A stretch of 64,000 nucleotides of DNA from Chromobacterium paludis (GCF_008275125.1 NZ_CP043473.1:1178001-1242000), one strand, 5' to 3'. Numbered from the stretch's first letter, positions 20,468 to 30,066 are shown. The notes: a model not told the origin generated them from the letters alone. Program-made: numbers and translations.

Positions 20468-21154
20468 ATGAGCAAGACTAAACCACAAAATACAATAAAG
20501 GCTCTGGAGATCATGGAGGGAAGTCGCCCCGATACCGCAACCCGCATCCTGGACGTCGCGGAACGTCTGTTCGTGGAGCACGGCTTCGAGGCAACCTCGC
20601 TGCGCATGATTACCCAGCAGGCCGAGGTGAATTTGGCCGCGGTGAATTATCACTTTGGTTCCAAGGACGCGTTGTTCGAATCCGTGTTCATGCGCAGGCT
20701 GGCGCCCTTGCTGGAAGACTGCCTGGCGGAGCTGGATAGGCTGGAGGCGCAGGAAGGCCCCTTGCCGCTGGAACAACTGGTGCTGTCGTTCATACGGCCG
20801 TGCCTGACGTTGTCCAAGGACCCGTCCCGCGGCGGGGCCATGTTCGTGCGCTTGCTGTCGCGCACGCTGGTGGAAAACCACCGCCTGCTGCGCGAGACCA
20901 TCTCGCAGCAGTACAGCGTGTTCGTCCAACGCTACACGCAGGCCTTCCAGCGCGCGCTCCCGCATCTGGAGCAGGAGCAGCTCGCCTGGCGCATGCACCT
21001 CGCCTTCAGCGTCATGTTCAACGCCTTTGCCGGCAACGACGTGCTGAAAATCTTCACGCGCAGTCAAGTCGTCACCGCCCGGGATCCGGACATGATCGTC
21101 AAGTATCTGGTGCCTTTCGTGATTGCAGGTTTGGTCTCGCCCATAGAAAGCTGA
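20468..21154 (+). CDS. psrA: TetR-family fatty-acid regulator, PsrA-like
   Basis: A TetR regulator of 228 residues (213 if it starts at the in-frame ATG at 20513, which has GGAG only three bases before it). The DNA-binding domain reads TSLRMITQQAEVNLAAVNYHFGSK, very like Pseudomonas PsrA, whose ligands are long-chain fatty acids or their CoA esters. It stands directly before fadE, and PsrA-type sites lie before this gene and before fadL. The likely role is to repress beta-oxidation until fatty acid is present. The symbol is by resemblance; the ligand is inferred. The start is uncertain. Confidence 0.78.
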   Translation: MSKTKPQNTIKALEIMEGSRPDTATRILDVAERLFVEHGFEATSLRMITQQAEVNLAAVNYHFGSKDALFESVFMRRLAPLLEDCLAELDRLEAQEGPLPLEQLVLSFIRPCLTLSKDPSRGGAMFVRLLSRTLVENHRLLRETISQQYSVFVQRYTQAFQRALPHLEQEQLAWRMHLAFSVMFNAFAGNDVLKIFTRSQVVTARDPDMIVKYLVPFVIAGLVSPIES

Positions 21155-21231
21155 TTCCGCGCCGTCCGCCAAGGATAGTAACAGCAAGGCGGTGCGCGGA
21201 GCTGAGGGGTCAACACGAGGGTAAACACAAA

Positions 21232-23685
21232 ATGATTGCTGCCGTAATTCTGATCGCGCTGATCGTCGCGCTGGCCTACTGCACCGCGCCGGTTCTGGCC
21301 TGGACCGTGGGTTTCGCCGCCTGGCTCGCCGCGCTCCAATTCGTTTTCCACTGTCAGGTCTCCACCGCCGTCTGGGCGGTGTCGGCCGTGGTCGCCGCGG
21401 TGCTGAACATCGCGCCGCTGCGCCGCGCCGTATTCACCGGTCCGGTGTTCGGCGTGTTCAAAAAGATCACGCCGGCCATGTCGCAAACCGAGCAGGAAGC
21501 CATCAACGCCGGCACGGTGTGGTGGGACCGCGACCTGTTCTCCGGCAAGCCGGACTACAATCGCCTGCTGTCCTTTCCGGACCCGAAGCTGACGGCCGAA
21601 GAACAGGCCTTCATCGACGGCCCGACCGAGCAGCTGTGCGCGATGATAGATGACTGGAAGATCACCCATGAGCTGAAGGACCTGCCGCCGGAAGTGTGGC
21701 AGTTCATCAAGGATCATGGATTCCTGGGCATGATCGTCAAGAAGAAGTACGGCGGCCTGGAGTTCTCCAACTACGCCCACGCCAAGGTAGTGACCAAGAT
21801 CGCCACTCGCGGCGGCACGGCGGCCGTGTCGGTGATGGTGCCGAACTCGCTCGGCCCGGGCGAGCTGCTGCAGCACTACGGCACGGAAGAGCAGAAGGAC
21901 TACTATCTGCCGCGCCTGGCCAAGGGCAAGGAAGTGCCGTGTTTCGCGCTGACCAGCCCTTACGCCGGCTCCGACGCCGGCGCCATTCCGGACTTCGGCG
22001 TGGTTTGCCGCGGCTCCTATACCCATCCGCGCACCGGCGAGCATTTCGAGAATGTGCTGGGCGTGCGGGTGAGCTGGGAAAAGCGCTGGATCACCCTGGC
22101 GCCGGTGGCCACCATCCTGGGCCTCGCGTTCAAGATGTATGACCCGGACCATCTGCTGGGCGACAAGGAAGAAATCGGCATCACTTGCGCGCTGGTTCCG
22201 ACCGAGCACGTCGGCGTCGAAATCGGTCGCCGCCACTTCCCGGGCGGTTCCGCCTTCATGAACGGTCCGACCTGGGGCAAGGATGTGTTCATTCCGCTGG
22301 AATGGATCATCGGCGGCCGCGAATACGCCGGCCAAGGCTGGCGCATGTTGGTTGAGTGCTTGTCCGTCGGCCGCTGCATCTCGCTGCCGGCCATGTCCGT
22401 GGCTTGCGGCAAGCTGACCACCTGGACCACCGGCGCCTACGCCCGAGTGCGCGACCAGTTCGGCCTGCCCATCGGCAAGTTCGAGGGCGTGGACGAGGCC
22501 ATGGCCCGCATCGGCGGCTTCACCTATCAAATGGAAGCCTCGCAGGATCTGGCCCTGACCGGCCTGGACAATGGCGAAAAGCCGTCCGTATTGTCCGCCA
22601 TCCTGAAGTACCACAATACCGAGCGCATGCGCAAAACGCTGAACGATGCGATGGACGTGCATGGCGGCAAGGCCGTGGTGCTGGGCCCGCGCAACTATCT
22701 GGCGCGCGGCTACCAGGCCATTCCCATCGGCATCACCGTGGAAGGCGCCAACATCCTGACCCGTTCGATGATCATCTACGGCCAGGGCGCGATCCGCTGC
22801 CATCCGTTTGTATTGCGCGAGATGAAGGCCGCCATGGCCAATGACGGCGCCGAGTTCGACAAGGCCATCACAGGCCACATCAACTTCGTCATCAGCAACT
22901 TCGTGCGCTCGCTGTGGCTGGGCCTGACCTGCTCCCGTTTCGCCAAAAGCCCGAAGGGCGGCGTCACTGCGGCGTACTACAAACGCGTGACTCGTTTCTC
23001 CAGCGCCTTCGCGCTGCTGTCCGACATGGCGATGTTCAGCCTGGGCGGCTCGCTGAAGTTCCGCGAGAAGCTGTCGGCCCGTCTGGGCGACATGCTGTCC
23101 GGCCTGTACATCGCCACGGCTTCGCTGAAGCGCTTCGAGCGCGATGGCGCGCCGAAGGAAGACATCGCCGTGATGAGCTGGGCTGTGGAAAACGCGCTGT
23201 ACGACGTGCAGGTGGCGATGGACGGCTTCCTGGCCAACCTGCCCAGCCGCGCGCTGGCCTGGGTGCTGCGCCGCGTGATCTTCCCGTGGGGCCTGACGCT
23301 GAAACCGGCGTCCGACCGCACCGGCACCAAGGTGGCGCGCGCCATGATGGAGCCGGGCGGCACGCGCGACCGCCTGACCCGCGGCATGTACATTCCGCAG
23401 GAGGAAAGCGACGCCGTGGGGGTGTTGGGCCATGCCCTGAACGCCATCCTGGCCACCGAGCCGGTGGAGCAGAAGCTGCGCAAGCTGGCGCGCGACGGCA
23501 AGTTCAAGACCATCACCGCGCGCGAACGCTTGGCGGAAGCCTTGCAAACCGGCCTGATCAATCAGGAAGAGTTCGACGCCGTCACCCGCGCCCGCAAGCT
23601 CAAGCGCGACGTGATCATGGTGGACGACTTCGACAAGAAGCTGGAGCAGCATGATGACAAATTGCTGCAGCGCCTGATTTTCTAA
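21232..23685 (+). CDS. fadE: acyl-CoA dehydrogenase (FadE)
   Basis: An 817-residue membrane-anchored acyl-CoA dehydrogenase, the first, FAD-dependent step of beta-oxidation; E. coli FadE has 814 residues. Two or three N-terminal hydrophobic helices precede the catalytic region, with KKYGGLEFSNYAHA, the flavin-contact segment CFALTSPYAGSDAGAIPD, and a long C-terminal extension ending in KLLQRLIF. The ATG at 21232 follows a GAGGG site and begins the membrane segment; the frame is open upstream only as a shadow of the TetR gene. Cotranscription with the TetR gene, 77 bases upstream, is likely. Confidence 0.93.
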   Translation: MIAAVILIALIVALAYCTAPVLAWTVGFAAWLAALQFVFHCQVSTAVWAVSAVVAAVLNIAPLRRAVFTGPVFGVFKKITPAMSQTEQEAINAGTVWWDRDLFSGKPDYNRLLSFPDPKLTAEEQAFIDGPTEQLCAMIDDWKITHELKDLPPEVWQFIKDHGFLGMIVKKKYGGLEFSNYAHAKVVTKIATRGGTAAVSVMVPNSLGPGELLQHYGTEEQKDYYLPRLAKGKEVPCFALTSPYAGSDAGAIPDFGVVCRGSYTHPRTGEHFENVLGVRVSWEKRWITLAPVATILGLAFKMYDPDHLLGDKEEIGITCALVPTEHVGVEIGRRHFPGGSAFMNGPTWGKDVFIPLEWIIGGREYAGQGWRMLVECLSVGRCISLPAMSVACGKLTTWTTGAYARVRDQFGLPIGKFEGVDEAMARIGGFTYQMEASQDLALTGLDNGEKPSVLSAILKYHNTERMRKTLNDAMDVHGGKAVVLGPRNYLARGYQAIPIGITVEGANILTRSMIIYGQGAIRCHPFVLREMKAAMANDGAEFDKAITGHINFVISNFVRSLWLGLTCSRFAKSPKGGVTAAYYKRVTRFSSAFALLSDMAMFSLGGSLKFREKLSARLGDMLSGLYIATASLKRFERDGAPKEDIAVMSWAVENALYDVQVAMDGFLANLPSRALAWVLRRVIFPWGLTLKPASDRTGTKVARAMMEPGGTRDRLTRGMYIPQEESDAVGVLGHALNAILATEPVEQKLRKLARDGKFKTITARERLAEALQTGLINQEEFDAVTRARKLKRDVIMVDDFDKKLEQHDDKLLQRLIF

Positions 23686-23727
23686 GCCGGGCGACGTGCT
23701 ACCATGCGCCGGATGCTTAGCGTCCGG

Positions 23728-23772
23728 CGCCATTCCAAACGGCCGCCAGCGACGCGGCCGTTTGGAATGGCG
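23728..23772. repeat. perfect 19-base inverted repeat between fadE and the thioesterase gene
   Basis: Left arm 23728-23746 and right arm 23754-23772 are exact complements with a seven-base loop. There is no T run. It could be an RNA-stabilising or terminating hairpin, or the footprint of a mobile repeat. Confidence 0.9.
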
Positions 23773-23806
23773 TGAAACAAGCCCGGAAAGGGCGGGGGAA
23801 GCAGAG

Positions 23807-24184
23807 ATGGAACAACAGGAACATCGCGTGCCGGTATTGCGCGTGAGGGCCTTGCCCACCAGTACCAACGCTTATGGCAGGGTGCAGGCGGGCTGGCTGA
23901 TGAGCCAGATCGACATGGCGGGCAGCCTGGACGCCGAGCGCTTGTCGCGGGGGCCGGTGACGACGGTAGCAGTCAATGCTTTCCAGTTCGCCGCGCCCAT
24001 TCTGCTGGGCGATGTGGTGGATCTGTATGTCGAACGGCTGAGAATCGGCCAGAAGTCCATCACCCTGAAAATCTCGGTGGAAGCGGAGCGCATGGATGGC
24101 TCGCACGCCAAAATCACCGACGTCATCGCCACCTATGTCGCCATCGATGGCGACGGCAAATCCAGGCTGCTGGAGGCCGTCTGA
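23807..24184 (+). CDS. acyl-CoA thioesterase, YciA-like hotdog protein
   Basis: A 125-residue hotdog-fold protein that hydrolyses acyl-CoA to free acid and CoA. It follows the YciA pattern: LPTSTNAYGRVQAGWLMSQIDMAG near the start (the catalytic Asp in QID), then VTVAVNAFQF and GDVVDLYVERLRIGQKSI. The GRVQAGW segment replaces the more common GDIFGGW, so substrate preference may differ. The ATG at 23807 follows GGGGGAAG; the open frame upstream is the inverted repeat region. Its place after fadE suggests it adjusts acyl-CoA levels during fatty-acid use. Confidence 0.82.
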   Translation: MEQQEHRVPVLRVRALPTSTNAYGRVQAGWLMSQIDMAGSLDAERLSRGPVTTVAVNAFQFAAPILLGDVVDLYVERLRIGQKSITLKISVEAERMDGSHAKITDVIATYVAIDGDGKSRLLEAV

Positions 24185-24230
24185 GGCCGGATTGTTGCCG
24201 GCTTCATCAATTGTTGTGGAAATGTTGCAT

Positions 24231-24244
24231 TAAACGAACGTTTG
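24231..24244 (+). promoter_or_regulatory. PsrA-type operator before fadL
   Basis: The sequence TAAACGAACGTTTG has the AAAC-N4-GTTTG form also seen before the TetR gene. A second GTTTG half-site follows at 24261-24265. It lies about 125 bases before the fadL start and probably overlaps the promoter. Confidence 0.6.
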
Positions 24245-24367
24245 GAACAAAAGCTCGATCGTTTGGTTGGATTGCTCTAATTCTCTGGTAGCATCGCTCA
24301 TGACTCATCGCATGAATGGGTCATGAATGATGAAAAAATATCTACTCAAGCAATAAGAGAGGGAAGC

Positions 24368-25846
24368 ATGAAGCTCAAGCATCTTAGCCTGTCCGTGATG
24401 ATCATGGGCACCGCGTTCGGCCTGGCGTCCACACAGGCTGCTGCCTCGGGTTATCAGTTTGGTTCGCAGAGCGTGTCCGGCCAGGGCACCGCCCACGCCA
24501 ACGGCGCGGAAGCCAACGATCCTTCCACCATCTTTACCAATCCGGCCGGCCTGAGCCGCCTGGATGGCACGCAAATGGTCCTGGGCGCCACGCTGGTGGT
24601 GCCGGACTCCAAGTACACCGACAATGGCTCCACCAATGTGTTGGGCCAGTCCACCGGCTCCGGCAACGGCGGCACTTTCGCGCCCAAGGCCGTCGCCGCG
24701 CCGACTTTCTATCTGTCGCACAAGATCAACGACAAGATCACCGCCGGCATCGGCATGTTCGTGCCGTATGGCGCCAAGCTCGACTATGGCTATGACTGGG
24801 CCGGCCGCTACGCGCTGAAGGGCGTCAATCTGCAGTCGCTGAACATCAACCCGTCTATTTCGTTCAAGCTGGACGAGCGCAACTCCTTCGGCTTCGGCGT
24901 GTCGGCGCAGTACATGAAGGCGACGCTGGATCAGATGGCTGACGCCACCAGCGGCCTGGCGCTGACCGCCGCCAAGCTCGGCGGCATCAATGTTCCGGGT
25001 CTGGGCTTGGTGACGGACCCGAAGATGATTTCGCAGATCATGCGCTCGCAGGGCATAGGCGGCGATGGCTTGGGCCGCATCGAAGGCGATGATTGGGGCT
25101 TTGGCTGGAACGTGGGTTATATGTTCCAGTTGAATGACAATACCCGCTTCGGCCTGGCTTACCGCTCCTCGGTCAAGCAGTCCCTGCGTGGCACTTCCAC
25201 CTGGACCTTTGATCGCGTCACCGGCACCGTGACCCTGCCGGGCGTCGGCACTTTGCCGGCCTCCGTTGCCGCCAAGTCCAAGCATCCGGACGCGTCGGCC
25301 TCGGTGGATATTTCCACTCCGGAAACCATTTCCGCCAATTTCTTCCATCAGCTGAATCCGCAGGTTGCCTTGATGGGGGATGTGACCTGGGTGCGCAATT
25401 CGCGTCTGAAGCAGATCGATATCAAGCAGTCCACCGTGGGCGGCGTGCCGCAGGGCGATCTGGTGATCCATCAAAACTGGAAGGACACCTGGCGTCTTTC
25501 GCTCGGCTCCAACTATCAGCTGAACGATTCCTGGATGCTGCGCGGCGGTCTGGCCTGGGAGCAGTCCCCGCTGCAGAACGATCAAGACCGCCATCCGGCC
25601 CTGCCGGACAGCGATCGTCTGTGGCTGTCGCTGGGCGCCAACTACAAGATCAACAAGCAAAGCTCGATTGATCTGGCCTACAGCTTCATCGACTTCAAGA
25701 ACGCCACGGTCAACTACACCGACTCTTGCAATCCGACCGGCGTGAAGGCCGACGGCTCGCTGTGCACCGGCAACGGCGGCACCGTCAAGGGTAGCTACAA
25801 GACCTATCTGCAGTTGATCGGCGTGCAGTACAACTACCGTTTCTAA
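24368..25846 (+). CDS. fadL: long-chain fatty acid outer-membrane transporter (FadL family)
   Basis: A 492-residue outer-membrane beta-barrel of the FadL/TodX/OmpP1 family, which lets long-chain fatty acids and other hydrophobic molecules cross the outer membrane. A signal peptide ends near residue 26 (STQAAA-SGYQFG). The mature protein starts with the family hatch region, including NDPSTIFTNPAGLSRL, and ends in Phe (YNYRF), as barrel proteins do. The ATG at 24368 follows GAGAGGGA. The PsrA-type site upstream ties it to the fad block on both sides. Confidence 0.92.
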   Translation: MKLKHLSLSVMIMGTAFGLASTQAAASGYQFGSQSVSGQGTAHANGAEANDPSTIFTNPAGLSRLDGTQMVLGATLVVPDSKYTDNGSTNVLGQSTGSGNGGTFAPKAVAAPTFYLSHKINDKITAGIGMFVPYGAKLDYGYDWAGRYALKGVNLQSLNINPSISFKLDERNSFGFGVSAQYMKATLDQMADATSGLALTAAKLGGINVPGLGLVTDPKMISQIMRSQGIGGDGLGRIEGDDWGFGWNVGYMFQLNDNTRFGLAYRSSVKQSLRGTSTWTFDRVTGTVTLPGVGTLPASVAAKSKHPDASASVDISTPETISANFFHQLNPQVALMGDVTWVRNSRLKQIDIKQSTVGGVPQGDLVIHQNWKDTWRLSLGSNYQLNDSWMLRGGLAWEQSPLQNDQDRHPALPDSDRLWLSLGANYKINKQSSIDLAYSFIDFKNATVNYTDSCNPTGVKADGSLCTGNGGTVKGSYKTYLQLIGVQYNYRF

Positions 25847-26272
25847 GCGCGTATTGCGCTAAGCAACCAAGCAACAGGGCAGGCGCGGGCGCTTGCCCTG
25901 TTGTCGTTTGGGCACGCAGAACCGTGTTGTTGCGCACTCGGCAGCGCTGCGCGCAGATTTTTTACAAAACCTGCTTTGATTTTGCCCAAAATGGGTTAGA
26001 CTAATCTCACATAAAAGCGAGTGTTTGATATTTTATCTGCGCGCTATCATGATCGGACCCTGCGCCTCAGTTGCAAACGGCGCCGGGATTCGAGTGGCCG
26101 GCGGGAACAATAGACACAATCGCCGGCCAGACTATCAGGCAGTACCCCGGCGCCGCGCCCGCCCCAGCCGGCGCGAAACTGGGCAAGGACGATTCAACGC
26201 CCGTCCTTGGAAGCAAGCAGGACAGGTTGAGAGGGGCCTGTCTCATGTGTGTTTCAACAAATCGAGGAAACC
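25847..26272. other. fadL-fadN intergenic region: terminator and promoter
   Basis: About 425 bases. A GC hairpin (25872-25903, 10 paired bases or more) ends fadL. The part from 25950 to 26050 is AT-rich and holds a possible promoter: TTGATT at 25976-25981 and TAGACT at 25997-26002, with a short 15-base gap. A weak PsrA-like site (AAAC-CTG-CTTTG, 25967-25978, one mismatch) overlaps its -35. The rest is a leader of about 250 bases with no accepted gene. A GAGGAA site precedes the next start. Confidence 0.5.
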
Positions 26273-28648
26273 ATGTCTCAAACCAAATTCAACGTACGCA
26301 AGGTTGCCGTGCTCGGCGCTGGCGTGATGGGCGCGCAAATCGCCGCGCATCTGGTAAACGCCAAAGTGCCGACCATTCTGTTTGACCTGCCGGCCAAGGA
26401 AGGCGACAAGAACGGCATCGCGCTGAAGGCCATCGACGGCCTGAAGAAGCTGAAGCCTTCGCCGCTGGCCGGCGGCGACGTGGTTGCCCACATCCAGCCC
26501 GCCAACTACGACGACCACCTGCATCTGCTGAAAGATTGCGACCTGGTGATCGAGGCCATCGCCGAGCGCATGGACTGGAAGGTGGACCTGTACCACAAGG
26601 TGGCGCCGCATCTGGGCGAGCACACCATCTTCGCCACCAATACTTCCGGCTTGTCCATCAACAAGCTGGCCGAAGGCTGCCCGGACGCGGTTCGCCCGCG
26701 CTTCTGCGGCGTGCACTTCTTCAACCCGCCGCGCTACATGCACCTGGTTGAAATCATTCCCTGCGTGACTTCCGACGCCCACATCCTGGACAACCTGGAG
26801 CGCTTCCTGGTGTCCACCCTGGGCAAGGGCGTGGTCCGCGCCAAGGACACCCCGAACTTCGTGGCCAACCGCATCGGCGTGTTCTCCATGCTGGCCACCA
26901 TCGCCAACGCCGCCAAGTTCGGCATCCGCTTCGACGTGGTGGACGACCTGACCGGCCCGCGCCTGGGCCGCCCGAAGTCCGCCACCTTCCGCACCGCCGA
27001 CGTGGTGGGCCTGGACACCTTCGCCCACGTGGTGAAGACCATGCAGGACACCCTGCCGCAAGACCCGTGGCACAGCCTGTTCGTGACGCCTGACTGGATG
27101 CAGGGCCTGATCTCGGCCGGCGCGCTGGGTTCCAAGACCAAGGCCGGCATCTACAAGAAAGACGGCAAACGCATGCTGGTGCTGGACCCGGCCAAGGGCG
27201 AATACGTGGGTTCCGGCGAGAAGGGCGACGACGCGGTCAAGGACATCCTGAAGATCGCCAATCCGGCCGAAAAATTCCAGAAGCTGCGCGAGAGCCAGCA
27301 TCCGCAGGCGCAATTCCTGTGGGCCTGCTTCCGCGACGTGTTCCACTACATCTCCTTCCACCTGGGCGACATCGCCAACTGCGCGCGCGACGTGGACTTC
27401 GCCATTCGCTGGGGCTTCGGCTGGTCCGCCGGCCCGTTCGAAACCTGGCAAGCCGCCGGCTGGCAGCAAGTGGCCAAGTGGCTGCAGGAAGATATCGCCG
27501 CCGGCAAGAGCCTGGCCAAGGCCGAGCTGCCGAGCTGGGTGCTGGAAGGCGACCGCGCCGGCGTGCATTTCGCCGATGGTTCCTACAACGCCGCCGACAA
27601 GAAGCTGGTGGGCCGCTCCACGCTGGACGTTTACCAACGCCAGCTGGCCCCGGCCAAGGTGCTGGGCGAGAAGTCCGAGCAACTGGGTGAAACCGTGTTC
27701 GAGAACGAAGGCGTGCGCGCCTTCACCACCGGCGACGAGGTGCTGGTGGTGTCGTTCAAGTCCAAGGCCCACGCCATCGGCCCGGCCGTGCTGGATGGCC
27801 TGAACACCGCGCTGGACATCGCCGAAGACCGCTTCAAGGGCCTGGTGATCTGGCAGACCGAAGAGCCGTTCTCGGTGGGCGCCGATCTGCAGTCCATGAT
27901 GCCGGCCTTCATGATGGGCGACTGGGATGCCATCGACTCCATGATCGGCCGCTTCCAATCCACCGCCCTGCGCCTGCGCTACAGCCAAATCCCGACCATC
28001 GCCGCGACCCAGGGCTATGTGTTCGGCGGCGGCTGCGAGTTCGCCATGCACTGCGACAAGACCGTGGCCGCGCTGGAATCCTACGTCGGCCTGGTGGAAG
28101 TGGGCGTCGGCCTGCTGCCGGGCGGCGGCGGCTGCAAGGAGTTCGCGCTGCGTGCCGCTCAGGAAGCCAAGGGCGATGTGCTGGCCGCGCTGAAGGACTA
28201 CTTCATGAACATCGCCACCGCCAAGGTCGCCACCAGCGGCGTGGAAGCGCAAGAGCTGGGCTTCTTCCGCAAGGGCGATTCCGTGGTGTTCAACGCTTAC
28301 GAACTGCTCTATGTCGCCAAGCGCCAAGCGCTGGCGCTGGCTGAATCCGGCTATCGTCCGCCGCTGAAGGTGAAGGGCTTCCCGGTTGCCGGCCGTTCCG
28401 GCGCCGCGTCGATCAAGGGCCAGCTGGTGAACATGCTGGAAGGCAACTTCATCAGCCAACACGACTTCTTCATCGCCTCGCAGATCGCCGACGTGATGAC
28501 CGGCGGCGACGTGGAAGCCGGCACCCTGGTCAACGAGCAATGGATTCTGGATCTGGAGCGCAAGGCCTTCATGACCTTGCTGAAGAACTCCAAGACCCAG
28601 GATCGCATCGCCAATATGCTGACCACCGGCAAGCCGCTGCGCAACTAA
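26273..28648 (+). CDS. fadN: bifunctional 3-hydroxyacyl-CoA dehydrogenase / enoyl-CoA hydratase, FadN type
   Basis: A 791-residue enzyme doing steps 2 and 3 of beta-oxidation. The domain order is dehydrogenase first (NAD motif GAGVMG, 15-20; catalytic region GVHFFNPPRYMHLVEIIP) and hydratase last (GGGCEFAMHCD, VEVGVGLLPGGGG), the reverse of E. coli FadB and the same as Bacillus FadN, including the C-terminal KPLRN. The ATG at 26273 follows GAGGAA at four bases. It forms an operon with the thiolase gene 193 bases downstream. E. coli FadB-type isomerase functions are not obvious from the sequence. Confidence 0.92.
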   Translation: MSQTKFNVRKVAVLGAGVMGAQIAAHLVNAKVPTILFDLPAKEGDKNGIALKAIDGLKKLKPSPLAGGDVVAHIQPANYDDHLHLLKDCDLVIEAIAERMDWKVDLYHKVAPHLGEHTIFATNTSGLSINKLAEGCPDAVRPRFCGVHFFNPPRYMHLVEIIPCVTSDAHILDNLERFLVSTLGKGVVRAKDTPNFVANRIGVFSMLATIANAAKFGIRFDVVDDLTGPRLGRPKSATFRTADVVGLDTFAHVVKTMQDTLPQDPWHSLFVTPDWMQGLISAGALGSKTKAGIYKKDGKRMLVLDPAKGEYVGSGEKGDDAVKDILKIANPAEKFQKLRESQHPQAQFLWACFRDVFHYISFHLGDIANCARDVDFAIRWGFGWSAGPFETWQAAGWQQVAKWLQEDIAAGKSLAKAELPSWVLEGDRAGVHFADGSYNAADKKLVGRSTLDVYQRQLAPAKVLGEKSEQLGETVFENEGVRAFTTGDEVLVVSFKSKAHAIGPAVLDGLNTALDIAEDRFKGLVIWQTEEPFSVGADLQSMMPAFMMGDWDAIDSMIGRFQSTALRLRYSQIPTIAATQGYVFGGGCEFAMHCDKTVAALESYVGLVEVGVGLLPGGGGCKEFALRAAQEAKGDVLAALKDYFMNIATAKVATSGVEAQELGFFRKGDSVVFNAYELLYVAKRQALALAESGYRPPLKVKGFPVAGRSGAASIKGQLVNMLEGNFISQHDFFIASQIADVMTGGDVEAGTLVNEQWILDLERKAFMTLLKNSKTQDRIANMLTTGKPLRN

Positions 28649-28841
28649 GTGCTTGGGGATGATTCTGCTGCGCGCGCCGATCTCAAGGCTGTGATGCTCG
28701 CCGTACCACTTGTACGGCTGCGCTTCTCGCCTTGACCTCGGCCCGCTCGCTGCGAATCCTCCCGCAAGCACGGCCAATAGCCAGATGATAGGCCGGTTGA
28801 TTTCTACAGCTTGGATCAGCCGGCCGACAGGAGAATCGAAA
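28649..28841 (+). other. spacer with two hairpins between fadN and fadA
   Basis: One hairpin has a perfect 7-base stem with a five-base loop (28700-28718). A second has an 11-base stem with one G-T pair (28791-28801 with 28815-28825) and ends four bases before the fadA ribosome site. The middle part resembles dispersed intergenic elements I recall from Neisseria, but I cannot confirm this. Confidence 0.5.
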
Positions 28842-30044
28842 ATGAGCAAACAAGTACAAGAAGCTTACATCGTCGCCGCCACCCGCACCCCGGTGGGCAA
28901 GGCGCCGCGCGGCATGATGCGCCATGTGCGCCCGGACGACATGCTGGCGCATGTGATCACCGGCGCATTGGCCCAGGTGCCGAATCTGGACCCGAAACTG
29001 ATTTCCGACTGCGTGGTGGGTTGCGCCTTCCCGGAAGCGGAGCAGGGCCTGAACATGGCGCGCATCGGCGTGCTGCTGGCCGGTCTGCCCAACACCGTGG
29101 GCGGCATCACCATCAACCGCTACTGCTCGTCCGGCATCAACGCCGTGCAGATGGCGGCCGACCGCATCCGTCTGGGCGAAGCCGACGTGGTGATCGCGGC
29201 GGGTTCGGAATCGATGTCCATGGTGCCGATGATGGGCAACAAGGTGTCGTTGAACCCGGAAATTTTCGCCAAGGACGAGAACTACGGCATCGCCTACGGC
29301 ATGGGCCTGACCGCTGAAAAAGTGGCGCAGCAATGGGGCGTGTCGCGCGAAGACCAGGACGCGTTCGCGGTAGAATCGCATCGCCGCGCGCTGGCGGCCA
29401 TCGACGGCGGCAAGTTCAAGAACGAAATCACCCCGCTTGAAGCGACCTACCGCACGCCGAATCTGGAAACCGGCGAAGTGGTGGTGAAGAAGCGCGTGCT
29501 GGACACCGACGAGGGTCCGCGCCGCGAAACCACGCTGGAAGGCCTGGCCAAGCTGAAGACCGTGTTCGACGCCAAGGGCTCCGTCACCGCCGGCAACTCT
29601 TCGCAGATGTCCGACGGCGCCGGCGCGGTGATCCTGGTGTCCGAGCGCGTGCTGAAGGAATTCAACCTGGTGCCGCTGGCCCGCTACGTGACCTTCTCGG
29701 TCAAGGGCGTGCCGCCGGAAATCATGGGCATCGGTCCCAAGGAGGCCATTCCGGCCGCGCTGGCTCAGGCCGGCCTGCAGCAGGATGATCTGAAGTGGAT
29801 CGAGCTGAACGAAGCCTTCGCCGCCCAGGCGCTGGCCGTGATCCGCGACCTGGACCTGGATACCAGCAAGGTGAACCCGCATGGCGGCGCCATCGCCCTG
29901 GGCCACCCGCTGGGCGCCACCGGCGCCATCCGCACCGCCACCCTGGTGCACGGCATGCGCGACGCGGGCATGAAGGGCCACGGCATGGTGACGATGTGCA
30001 TCGGCACCGGCATGGGCGCCGCCGGCATCATCGAAGTGCTGTAA
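28842..30044 (+). CDS. fadA: acetyl-CoA acyltransferase (thiolase, FadA)
   Basis: A 400-residue thiolase that cleaves 3-ketoacyl-CoA with CoA, the last step of beta-oxidation. The active site is complete: nucleophile Cys95 (NRYCSSG), His355 (GHPLGATG) and Cys386 (MCIGTG). The ATG at 28842 follows AGGAGA. It forms an operon with fadN; a terminator follows. A decayed copy of its 3' end lies about 470 bases downstream. Confidence 0.95.
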   Translation: MSKQVQEAYIVAATRTPVGKAPRGMMRHVRPDDMLAHVITGALAQVPNLDPKLISDCVVGCAFPEAEQGLNMARIGVLLAGLPNTVGGITINRYCSSGINAVQMAADRIRLGEADVVIAAGSESMSMVPMMGNKVSLNPEIFAKDENYGIAYGMGLTAEKVAQQWGVSREDQDAFAVESHRRALAAIDGGKFKNEITPLEATYRTPNLETGEVVVKKRVLDTDEGPRRETTLEGLAKLKTVFDAKGSVTAGNSSQMSDGAGAVILVSERVLKEFNLVPLARYVTFSVKGVPPEIMGIGPKEAIPAALAQAGLQQDDLKWIELNEAFAAQALAVIRDLDLDTSKVNPHGGAIALGHPLGATGAIRTATLVHGMRDAGMKGHGMVTMCIGTGMGAAGIIEVL

Positions 30045-30066
30045 GCCAGTCCGGTTTGATTGGATC

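Noticed and set aside
20670..20690. GTTCGAATCC, like a tRNA T-loop
   Set aside because: It is in the coding frame of the TetR gene and no tRNA cloverleaf can be drawn around it.
21064..23868. Long antisense open frame (934 codons) opposite fadE, and similar ones opposite fadN, pepD, lysP and the RND genes
   Set aside because: They mirror strongly GC-biased codons of the real genes and are rich in His, Arg, Gln and Gly. They lack ribosome sites and family motifs.
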